Below are positions 35,214-47,068 of a DNA stretch of 64,000 nucleotides, piece after piece. The stretch comes from Aureispira sp963837355. Its GTDB lineage: Bacteria > Bacteroidota > Bacteroidia > Chitinophagales > Saprospiraceae. Numbering within the stretch: position 1 is the stretch's first letter; each line of letters begins with the position of its first letter. Below the pieces are notes generated by a model. That model saw only the letters and a list, made by a program, of their open reading frames with translations, had not been told where the DNA came from and searched no databases. The position numbers and the translations under genes were made by a program. The stretch is taken from the NCBI GenBank assembly GCA_963837355.1, contig CAWIMY010000002.1:744001-808000 (forward strand). The letters are read 5' to 3'.

Positions 35214-36383
35214 ATGCAAGATATTAGCGTAGATGTAATTGATGTACTATTTATAGTAATGGCCACCTTTGGTTTTTACTTCGGCTTTACCTTTGGCCTA
35301 CTTAAGCTGGCTTTGGTGCTGTTTTCTTTTCTGTTTGCTACGCTGGCCGCGATGGCGTTTACCCCGATGACCACGAATATTATCATGGAGACCTTTGCGG
35401 TCGATTCGGTCTTTCTGCCCTTTATTGCCTTTTTTGTAACGCTGCTGATTGTCTTGATGCTGGCGCGCATTGTAACCAAACTCCTAGAAGAAACCCTGAC
35501 GAGTGAACGCTTTGATATTCTAAGTCGAATTGTAGGTGGTTTGTTGATGGTGATTTGGTTTAGCTTATTGTACAGTGTTTTGGTAATCTTTTTTGGTCGA
35601 GCAGGGGTGTTGGAGTTGGTGTTTAATGAGCAAGCGATTATTGAACCTGCGGCGGGAGCGGTACAACTGGGTATTGAGAAGAGCGATCTGCCTGTGGGTG
35701 GCACCGATACCTTATATATGAAGTACCACGCCGAGCAGAATATTTACCCATTTATCAACAGTAAGTTGGCCGGGAAAGGATCCGTAAGTTTAAGCTTTGG
35801 CTTTGTTCCTGTTGGAGAAGACAATTACGATGCGTACATTAGCCAGAGCGGAAACAGTTGGGATATTTTGCCTACGGATACGGTGATGATTTGGGGCACG
35901 CGCCAATTAATTCTGACCAGAGACAATAAGGTGATTTGCTTTTGCGACAGCAGTTTTCAGTTGCACGTGGAAAATAACCAGTTGATTTTTGATTGTTCAG
36001 ATGAGAACCTCTCCGCTCGAAGCCCTACTTCTAGATTCTACCCTTACATTGAGCAAATTCCAAAACGCGGCACCCAGCTCATCAAAGGTTTTCGCCCCTT
36101 CATTGATGATTTTTCTGAATACATGGGCGTAGCAGTCGATCGCTTACAAAATGACCAACCCTTAAAAGAAACGATTATCAATACCAATTCGGAAGATAAC
36201 AATCGACCCCGTATTCAACCCGCCATCGAAGAAGAACCGCCAGAATTTGAGCCGCAAGAATTGGATACACTTGGCTTTTCAATTGATACCACACAAACGC
36301 CTGTAACCCTGCCCCCTCAAAAACAACTGGATTTGCCAGCATTAGAAAATGTTCAAGACGATTCGGTAGAGTATGAAGGATAG
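35214..36383 (+). CDS. CvpA family membrane protein with long C-terminal region
   Basis: 389 aa. The first 165 or so residues are a CvpA-type domain of four hydrophobic segments (for example DVIDVLFIVMATFGFYFGF and LSRIVGGLLMVIWFSLLYSV). The rest is soluble: a beta-rich middle (KLAGKGSVSLSFGFVPVGED) and a Pro/Glu-rich tail (EEEPPEFEPQELDTLGF). CvpA proteins are linked to colicin V export and envelope stress, and the role here is unknown. The 3' end overlaps pabA by 11 nt, so they are probably co-expressed. Confidence 0.85.
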   Translation: MQDISVDVIDVLFIVMATFGFYFGFTFGLLKLALVLFSFLFATLAAMAFTPMTTNIIMETFAVDSVFLPFIAFFVTLLIVLMLARIVTKLLEETLTSERFDILSRIVGGLLMVIWFSLLYSVLVIFFGRAGVLELVFNEQAIIEPAAGAVQLGIEKSDLPVGGTDTLYMKYHAEQNIYPFINSKLAGKGSVSLSFGFVPVGEDNYDAYISQSGNSWDILPTDTVMIWGTRQLILTRDNKVICFCDSSFQLHVENNQLIFDCSDENLSARSPTSRFYPYIEQIPKRGTQLIKGFRPFIDDFSEYMGVAVDRLQNDQPLKETIINTNSEDNNRPRIQPAIEEEPPEFEPQELDTLGFSIDTTQTPVTLPPQKQLDLPALENVQDDSVEYEG

Positions 36384-36972
36384 GCCGCAACTGTTATTGA
36401 TAGACAATTACGATTCGTTTACGTACAATTTGTACGATTATTTGAAGCAATTGGGAGCAGATTGCACCGTGTTGCGCAACGACGAATTTTCCACCAGCGA
36501 GATTGCCTCTTTTGAACAATATGATGGGGTGGTCTTATCGCCAGGCCCTAAGCGCCCTGCTGATGCAGGTTTGTTGATGGCAGTTGTCGCGGCGTTGCAT
36601 CAAAAGGTACCTTTGTTGGGAATTTGTCTAGGTATGCAGGCGATTGGCGTGTATTTCGGAGCCGTCCTCACGCGTGCCGTCCTACCCATGCACGGCAAAG
36701 TTTCAGAGGTGAACCATCTTGAAAAGGGATTGTTTGAGTTAATACAACAGCCGACTAAGGTGATGCGTTACCACTCCTTGATTTTGGAACAATTGCCCAC
36801 TGCTTTAGAAGCGACTGCTTGGACGACAACAGGAGAAATTATGGCGTTGCAACATCGTCGCTATCCTTTGACAGGGCTGCAATTTCATCCCGAGTCCATC
36901 TTGACAAAAGAAGGGTTGATAATGCTCCAGAATTGGTTGCGAATGCTGCCTTCTAAGAAGAAGAACTATTAA
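36373..36972 (+). CDS. pabA: aminodeoxychorismate/anthranilate synthase glutamine amidotransferase
   Basis: 199 aa, a class I glutamine amidotransferase. The motifs IDNYDSFTYNLYDYL, VLSPGPKRPADAG, PLLGICLGMQAIG (nucleophile Cys) and LQFHPESI (His-Glu) are all intact. It donates ammonia to a chorismate-binding partner for folate or tryptophan synthesis. Whether it serves PabB, TrpE or both cannot be told, since no partner lies nearby. The start at 36373 overlaps the preceding gene by 11 nt. Confidence 0.88.
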   Translation: MKDRPQLLLIDNYDSFTYNLYDYLKQLGADCTVLRNDEFSTSEIASFEQYDGVVLSPGPKRPADAGLLMAVVAALHQKVPLLGICLGMQAIGVYFGAVLTRAVLPMHGKVSEVNHLEKGLFELIQQPTKVMRYHSLILEQLPTALEATAWTTTGEIMALQHRRYPLTGLQFHPESILTKEGLIMLQNWLRMLPSKKKNY

Positions 36973-37179
36973 AACGAGCTTAAATTTTGTTAAAAATAGA
37001 ATAAGCGCTCGATTTTTGTACTGAAAAGTTAGTCAGTAAGGTTTATTGAAGGGAGCTAGTTGTGTCATTGGCACAACTTCTATATCTTCAACCCCTGCTG
37101 AAATACCTACAAGAGCAAAAAATGGATAACCCATTCCCCCTATTCGTTTTTTGTCCCGAACCGCTGTAATACAGAAACT

Positions 37180-37842
37180 ATGTACGCATCAACATTAATA
37201 TCTTATTCCGTTCCTCCGCTGAAACTCCGTGATACAGGTGTCAAAGCCTTGATGTGGATGAATGATTTCCACGTGCGGCACTTGCCCGTGGTTGAAGAAG
37301 GCAAATTATTGGGTATCTTATCGGAAGATGAAGTGCTCAATTTTGTAGACCCAGACAAAACGATTGAAGAAAGTGCTTCGGTGTTGTTGGAGAAGTACGT
37401 GTCAGCCAATCGACATTTGTACGACATCATGCGCTTGGTCGTCAACCACAACTTGACCGTTATTCCAGTATTGGATGAAAACGAAGAGTATGTAGGCTTG
37501 ATTACAGTCGAAGATTTGATTAGAAAATTGGCGGACACGGGGTCGATTACTCACCCTGGTGGCGTGCTGATTTTGTCGATGGCTCCTAGAGACTATTCGC
37601 TATCGGAAATCTCTCGCTTAATTGAAGCCGAAAACACGACCATTCTTAGTAGTTTTATTTCGTCTCCTTATGGTAATGACCAGTTGGAGTTGACGTTAAA
37701 ACTGAACAAAGAAGATCTCAAACATGTCATTGCTACATTGGAGCGCTTTGGTTATGACATTAAATCGGCGTTTTACGAATCGGAAATTATTGATACCTTG
37801 CAAGATCGCTACGAGGGGCTCATGCGTTATTTAGACGTTTAG
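37180..37842 (+). CDS. CBS-domain pair protein with ACT-like C-terminus
   Basis: 220 aa. Two CBS motifs (FHVRHLPVVEEGKLLGILSE around 28-47, and HNLTVIPVLDENEEYVGLIT around 89-108) are followed by a C-terminal half with an ACT-like beta-alpha-beta pattern (LSEISRLIEAENTTILSSFI). It is a cytosolic ligand sensor, probably nucleotide binding. This combination is common in Bacteroidota and its function is not established. It is followed by a terminator. Confidence 0.85.
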   Translation: MYASTLISYSVPPLKLRDTGVKALMWMNDFHVRHLPVVEEGKLLGILSEDEVLNFVDPDKTIEESASVLLEKYVSANRHLYDIMRLVVNHNLTVIPVLDENEEYVGLITVEDLIRKLADTGSITHPGGVLILSMAPRDYSLSEISRLIEAENTTILSSFISSPYGNDQLELTLKLNKEDLKHVIATLERFGYDIKSAFYESEIIDTLQDRYEGLMRYLDV

Positions 37843-37867
37843 TGCCTATAGCTCAAAAATAAAGAAG

Positions 37868-37907
37868 AAAGTTTCCTTAGCTTATAATCGCTAGGGAAAC
37901 TTTTTTT
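37868..37907 (+). terminator. intrinsic terminator after CBS gene
   Basis: A 14-bp stem (37868-37881 with 37890-37903, one G-T pair) followed by a run of T. Confidence 0.85.
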
Positions 37908-37927
37908 CGTAGAAAAACTTTCTTCTT

Positions 37928-39181
37928 TTGACAAAACCATTGAGACGTTCCACCAAACGAACACCCATCGGCGATTATCCTATAAAACACCAACCATTGA
38001 GAAAAAAACAACGCATTCTATTGGCCGCCCTTCAACAAATTACACTATATAGTATGGTAGCATTTTTCCTTTTGGGAACAAGTGCCTGCAACGAGAAAGA
38101 AGTAGTCCCCAAAGAACGCCCCATTGTTTATGTGGATACAACGGTACTAGAAATTCCCATGCACAAGGGCTTGACTAGAGTGACGCGTGTCAAACCGAGA
38201 AAGGTAATTCTATTTATAGGAGATGGGATGGGGTTAACCCAAATAACCGCAGGCAGTATTGCCAAAAAAACGCCGTTAGTGTTGGAGCAGTTTCACTTTA
38301 TTGGCCTCGTCAAAACATATTCCACCAAATTGATTACCGATAGTGCAGCAGGGGCGACGGCAATGGCAACAGGAAGCAAAACCTACAATGGAGCCATTGC
38401 GATGAATCCACAGCAAGAAAAGCTTCCGACTATTCTAGAAAAAGCCGAAAAAGCCGATTGGAGAACAGGAATTGTCACTACTGCAACCGTTACCCATGCT
38501 ACGCCTGCCTGTTTTTACGGTCATCAGCCAACTCGTAGTCGAGTCAACCAAGCTCTAGCCGCCGAATTTTTGACCAAGAATATTGAAGTGTTGATGGGCG
38601 GTGGTTGGAATTACTTCAAGAAAGGTCCCGATGGACGCGATCTTATTTCGGAAGCACAAGAGCTGGGCTACTTTGTGACGGATAGTATCGAATCAGTAGG
38701 AGCATATCGCCCCGATAGAATGATTTGTCTTATTTCGTCTGCCCTACCACCACGCTTGGAAGAGCGCGGCAATTTTCTGCCTTTGGCCACTAGTAAAGCC
38801 ATTGAGGTATTGAGTTATGACGATCAAAAGTTTTTTTTGATGGTAGAAGGCGCGCAGATTGATTGGGGAGGCCACCAAAAAAAATCAGATTATATTATTG
38901 AAGAAATATTGGATTTTGACAGAGCAATAGAACAAGCTTTAGAGTTTGCCAAGAGAGACGGGGAAACATTGATCGTCGTAACAGCAGATCACGAGACAGG
39001 TGGTTATAGTATTAATGGAGGCAATGAAAAGAAAGGAGAAGTAGAAGGGGAATTTACAACCGATTATCATACCGCAACGATGGTTCCCATCTTTGCTTAT
39101 GGGCCAGGCGCCGCCTCTTTTACAGGAATAATGGACAATACAGAAATTTTCTATAAATTGAGGTATCTAATGGCATTATAG
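37928..39181 (+). CDS. alkaline phosphatase (PhoA family), lipoprotein
   Basis: Motifs of the alkaline phosphatase superfamily are intact: ILFIGDGMGLTQ (metal Asp), ITDSAAGATAMATG (nucleophile Ser), EGAQIDWGGHQ and TADHETGGYS (metal ligands). The frame opens at a TTG at 37928 and has no ATG before 38054. A second TTG at 37997 would give MRKKQRILLAALQQITLY plus a hydrophobic stretch ending LLGTSAC, a good lipoprotein signal, so that start is also likely. It is probably tethered to the envelope and releases phosphate. Confidence 0.9.
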   Translation: MTKPLRRSTKRTPIGDYPIKHQPLRKKQRILLAALQQITLYSMVAFFLLGTSACNEKEVVPKERPIVYVDTTVLEIPMHKGLTRVTRVKPRKVILFIGDGMGLTQITAGSIAKKTPLVLEQFHFIGLVKTYSTKLITDSAAGATAMATGSKTYNGAIAMNPQQEKLPTILEKAEKADWRTGIVTTATVTHATPACFYGHQPTRSRVNQALAAEFLTKNIEVLMGGGWNYFKKGPDGRDLISEAQELGYFVTDSIESVGAYRPDRMICLISSALPPRLEERGNFLPLATSKAIEVLSYDDQKFFLMVEGAQIDWGGHQKKSDYIIEEILDFDRAIEQALEFAKRDGETLIVVTADHETGGYSINGGNEKKGEVEGEFTTDYHTATMVPIFAYGPGAASFTGIMDNTEIFYKLRYLMAL

Positions 39182-39441
39182 GAAGAATTGGAAACGGTCC
39201 AATATAAAACTTTGAGTAAGACCCTAGAACAGCGAATTTAAGAACAACGCCCAAAAACAAACGGAGAGGCAAGGCAGAACAGCTCCACCAAAGCCAAGTA
39301 AAAAGAGCTTTCATTTAACCCGATTGTTCTTCTTTAAACAACTTCAATATGTGTATCTTGCAGGAGCGTTTTTATTGCTAATAAAGTGTAGATCCAGTTA
39401 AGATATTTTTTTAATCGTTTCAAACACCATTAAAACAGCTA

Positions 39442-40083
39442 ATGGATATTAATAAACATATAGAGCATACCCTACTTAAACCCGATACCAACAAGACAGA
39501 TGTAGAACGACTCTGTCAAGAAGCGATAGAATTTGGATTTGGTGCCGTTTGCGTGCCACCCTTTTATGTGCGCACTGCTTCAACAGCCTTGAAAGAACAT
39601 CCAATCAAAACAGTAACAGTTGTTGGTTATCCAATGGGCTACCATGCAATTCCTGTCAAGGTAGAGGAAATCAAGCGCGCCATAGATGAAGGGGTAGATG
39701 AAGTAGATGTCGTTGTCAATGTAGCGGCGATCAAAGACAACAATTGGTCGCATGTCAAGAATGACATTAATAGTGTAACTACTGCTGCGCATCTCAAGAG
39801 TAAAAAGGTGCGCGTAATCGTAGAAACCGAATTACTCAGCAAGCAAGAATTAAGCAAACTCTGTGAAATCTGCAAAGAGGTACAAGTAGATGGCATTAAA
39901 AACACCACTGACCAAGTAGGGACAACCATTACTTTAGAAACGCTAAAGATGCTGCAAGATAGTAGTGATGGAACACCCATTGTTGCGGCAGGGGCACTGC
40001 ACAACCGCAGCTTCGCAATAGAACTGTTAGAAGCAGGCGCGCAACGCATCAGTACCACCAATGCGCTACAACTAATAAAATAA
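39442..40083 (+). CDS. deoC: deoxyribose-phosphate aldolase family, variant active site
   Basis: 213 aa matching DeoC length and fold: IEHTLLKPDT at the start, TVTVVGYPMGYHA, DEGVDEVDVVVNVAAIKDNN, and VRVIVETELLS. The Schiff-base Lys position is kept (VDGIKNTTD, Lys153), although the usual TSTGF following it is changed. The second active-site Lys, expected in VKASGG, aligns with Val181 in TPIVAAGAL. DeoC normally cleaves deoxyribose-5-phosphate; with these changes activity or substrate may differ. It sits 1 nt before the SPOR gene. Confidence 0.85.
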   Translation: MDINKHIEHTLLKPDTNKTDVERLCQEAIEFGFGAVCVPPFYVRTASTALKEHPIKTVTVVGYPMGYHAIPVKVEEIKRAIDEGVDEVDVVVNVAAIKDNNWSHVKNDINSVTTAAHLKSKKVRVIVETELLSKQELSKLCEICKEVQVDGIKNTTDQVGTTITLETLKMLQDSSDGTPIVAAGALHNRSFAIELLEAGAQRISTTNALQLIK

Positions 40084-40084
40084 G

Positions 40085-40498
40085 ATGGCTATGAAATACT
40101 TTTTCACCCTAGTACTATTATATACAGTAAGCCAAGCACAGGCACAACCTTCCGATGGAATCGTACGAGTAACCGAGGAGTCAAGTATTCGTCAATTGTT
40201 AGACCATCGAAAAGCACTCAATTTTCAAAGAGACCGCCACATTAAGGTGTGGAGTGTTCAACTGTTCCTAACAAGAGACAAATATTTAGCGACCCAAAAG
40301 GTAAACGAGATAAAACAACGCACCAAATACCTCCGTTCGGAAATAGATTGGTTCTACGAAGCGCCTTATTATAGAGTTTATGCAGGTGGTTTCTATACCA
40401 AGCTAGAGGCGGCCTCGTTGCTGAGCAAAGTCGTCGATCTTTATCCCGATGCGATTTTATTCAAGAATACAGAAGCAAAGCCGAGCGACATGCCATAG
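40085..40498 (+). CDS. SPOR-like domain secreted protein
   Basis: 137 aa. A signal peptide (MAMKYFFTLVLLYTVSQAQA; the second ATG at 40091 is an equal start) is followed by a single SPOR-type domain: KVWSVQLFLTRDKYLATQKV, then IDWFYEAPYYRVYAGGFYTK and AASLLSKVVDLYPDAILF. SPOR domains bind denuded glycan at the division site in other bacteria. It lies immediately after deoC, so it is probably co-transcribed, and is followed by a terminator. Confidence 0.8.
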   Translation: MAMKYFFTLVLLYTVSQAQAQPSDGIVRVTEESSIRQLLDHRKALNFQRDRHIKVWSVQLFLTRDKYLATQKVNEIKQRTKYLRSEIDWFYEAPYYRVYAGGFYTKLEAASLLSKVVDLYPDAILFKNTEAKPSDMP

Positions 40499-40546
40499 CC
40501 TGTAAAGGCTAAAAATATAGCAATCAATAGATTGCGAAAAACAGTG

Positions 40547-40580
40547 AAAACTATCTTCTAAAAAAGATGGTTTTTTTTTG
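40547..40580 (+). terminator. intrinsic terminator before the rRNA promoters
   Basis: An 11-bp stem (40547-40557 with 40564-40574) ends in a T run. It separates the deoC-SPOR unit from the rRNA operon. Confidence 0.8.
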
Positions 40581-40588
40581 CCAGAAAC

Positions 40589-40619
40589 TTGTGGGAGTAG
40601 AAAAGACGTTGTACATTTG
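40589..40619 (+). promoter_or_regulatory. rRNA promoter P1
   Basis: TTG (40589-40591), a 20-nt spacer, then TACATTTG (40612-40619), followed by CAACCGCTTCG. It fits the Bacteroidota -33/-7 consensus. Confidence 0.85.
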
Positions 40620-40710
40620 CAACCGCTTCGGCAGAGAGGCGATGGGTAATAAACGACAAAAGAGGGCAGACAAAAGATTGAAAAAAAGTTCAACAATTTT
40701 CGATTAAAGT

Positions 40711-40741
40711 TTGCAAGATTCAAAAAGTTGTTTTACCTTTG
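40711..40741 (+). promoter_or_regulatory. rRNA promoter P2
   Basis: TTG (40711-40713), a 20-nt spacer and TACCTTTG (40734-40741), followed by CAATCGCTTC. Confidence 0.85.
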
Positions 40742-40888
40742 CAATCGCTTCTATAAAGAACAACTCATTTGAGGGGTTTGCAGAAAAAGCAGGAGCTGCA
40801 AAAAGGTCTAAGTTTAAAGAATTAGACGGCTAGATAAAGTGGAGGTTAAAAAGTCTTTAATAAAAGATAAAATAAAGTTCCATAAAGT

Positions 40889-40919
40889 TTGGCAGTTTAA
40901 AAATTAAGTTAGATATTTG
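40889..40919 (+). promoter_or_regulatory. rRNA promoter P3
   Basis: TTG (40889-40891), a 20-nt spacer and GATATTTG (40912-40919), followed by CAACCGCTTCG. The spacer sequence is nearly the same as in P4, suggesting a local duplication. Confidence 0.82.
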
Positions 40920-40997
40920 CAACCGCTTCGCTGGTAAACAGGGAGGCATATTGAGACACTGACAAAAAAAGTTTTTTAAAGAAAGTTTAAAAAATGT

Positions 40998-41028
40998 TTG
41001 GTGCTTTAAAAATTAAGTTAGATATTTG
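40998..41028 (+). promoter_or_regulatory. rRNA promoter P4
   Basis: TTG (40998-41000), a 20-nt spacer and GATATTTG (41021-41028), followed by CAACCGCTTAG. It is the promoter closest to 16S, about 310 nt upstream. Confidence 0.82.
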
Positions 41029-41166
41029 CAACCGCTTAGCCGCACAGTAATCGAAAGATGTTGTGTTTAGGCGGTAAGAGATAAGCTTTTAAGGAAGCGC
41101 AAATCTAGATCATGAAGTTGACTAGATGGTTTTGAGAGAGAGACCAAGAGAAAGATATTTGAAACG

Positions 41167-41180
41167 GCAGGATAATTAGA
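41167..41180 (+). other. 16S processing stem, 5' arm
   Basis: This 14-nt stretch is perfectly complementary to 42917-42930 beyond the 3' end of 16S. Such flanking stems are RNase III sites in pre-rRNA; the enzyme assignment is from general knowledge. Confidence 0.8.
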
Positions 41181-41337
41181 ATAGGTAAGCTACTAGAGTA
41201 AGATCTAGTAGAAAACAGCAAGCGTAGAAGAGAAGAGGAACACGAGGATGTGAGAGCGACAAAGAGCGAGTTATTTGGTTGCAAGACCAAATCAACCGTC
41301 AATAGGTAGTTAGATCTACCAAAATAAGTACAATAGT

Positions 41338-42860
<1,523 letters not shown>

Positions 42861-43239
42861 AAAGAGCGCTAGACCGAATCGTGTGACACGACTCAACTAG
42901 GCTTGTTGTTTATCTATCTAATTATCCTGCTTTTTTCTTTTATGATGTGTTATAGAAGGAGAGCAACAAAGAAGAAGTAATCTATACTGTATAGAGGCAG
43001 ACGGAAAGACGTTCAAGTCGTTAAATAGATACCAAGAGTAGTTCATAAGAGGACTACAAAGAACAAGTTAATTGACATACTGGAGAATAAACAAAAGCAA
43101 ATAGATAAAGATTAGAGTGCGCTTTTCACTACCATATCGGGTGGTGGAGAGAAAGCAGACTTTGTTTAGGAATAAACAAGGTAGAATAATTTGGTTAGGT
43201 CTTCTTTTAGGAGGAGATTTGATTGAAGCTTTATTATGT
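42861..43239 (+). other. 16S-23S spacer without tRNA genes
   Basis: These 379 nt contain the 3' arm of the 16S stem (42917-42930), the 5' arm of the 23S stem (43082-43093), and small hairpins such as TCGTG-tga-CACGA near 42888. I find no sequence with tRNA features (no GTTCRANNC T-arm), unlike most Bacteroidota spacers, which carry tRNA-Ile and tRNA-Ala. Confidence 0.8.
43082..43093 (+). other. 23S processing stem, 5' arm
   Basis: Twelve nucleotides perfectly complementary to 46214-46225, which lies past the 23S 3' end. This is the probable double-stranded processing site of the 23S precursor. Confidence 0.75.
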
Positions 43240-46109
<2,870 letters not shown>

Positions 46110-46295
46110 TATTTTATTTTACTTCAGCAATGGGGTAGGATAAGAAGAACAACAAACAGACTTCTAGTCTACGGACTAGAAAATCAAGTACGATAATCAA
46201 AGCTATAAGCAGCTGTTTATTCTCCAACTATGTTAACTAAGAAGTTCAAAGAAATAGCTCTAGCGAAAAGCTAGGGGATAAGAGACGAAAGAATA

Positions 46296-46406
46296 GTGGG
46301 CGGCAATAGCGAAGGGGTAACACCTTTAACCATTCCGAACAAAGAAGTAAAGTCCTTCAGCGCCGATGGTACTGCCAATAGGTGGGAGAGTAGGTCACCG
46401 CCCTCT
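46296..46406 (+). rRNA. rrf: 5S ribosomal RNA
   Basis: About 110 nt beginning GGGCGGCAATAG and ending CACCGCCC, so the terminal stem pairs. Internal blocks CCATTCCGAACA and CGCCGATGGTACTGC are standard for 5S. It lies about 190 nt after 23S. Confidence 0.95.
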
Positions 46407-46462
46407 TTTTTCTTTTACTAATTTTTACTAAGAAGTAGAAGTAGGCTCTTAAAGATCTATAG

Positions 46463-46503
46463 AAGCGCGTTATTACCACATCGGTAATGACGCGCTTTTT
46501 TTG
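46463..46503 (+). terminator. rRNA operon terminator
   Basis: A 15-bp stem (46463-46477 with 46483-46497, one G-T pair) is followed by a run of seven T. It is placed about 60 nt after 5S. Confidence 0.9.
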
Positions 46504-47068
46504 TGGGGCTATCCTGACTCTACTTTACAAAAAATTATTTACCAAGTTCTGCCGAAGAAAGTAGCTTTATGGGCTATTAAGTAGGCGCAGTATAAAAAAG
46601 GAAGATTTTTACTACGTGAGACCTTTGGCGTTTGAGTATTCAAGGCACTCGCTAAAGTGAAATGCATAGACAAACACTTTACTGCTCAAAAAGAAGGCTG
46701 CAAAAAAACTCCAAACTACAACATGGAAAAGTATTTGAAGAACCTCTCTTTTTAGGATTTTTCAGACCCTGTAAAAGTCAAAAAGTCAGCTATCTCTCTG
46801 AAAAATATGACAGTATGGCATAATGATAGAGCTGGTATAATAGTAGCAAGTAGTTTACTGACTAACTCTACTAAATTACCAAAAGAGAAAGTTTTTTAAC
46901 AGACGAAAGTTTAACTAGAACAGTGTTTAGTTAAGAATCTTAAGCTTTTTTGCTATTTTCCACAAGGAACTTTTAAAGGGGCTTTTGCATTAAAAGAATG
47001 GATAACACCTACAGCCCTTCGAAGGCGCGAAAAAGCACTAATACACTCCATAAAATAATAGCGATATA
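46504..47068. other. intergenic region upstream of clpB
   Basis: 565 nt. It contains a 59-codon stretch at 46723-46899 that is open apart from one in-frame TAG at 46753; after the stop it reads DFSDPVKVKKSAISLKNMTV and then WHNDRAGIIVAS. It may be the ruin of a small gene or chance. The rest is AT-rich; I cannot point to a firm promoter, and no CIRCE-type inverted repeat is visible. Confidence 0.5.
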
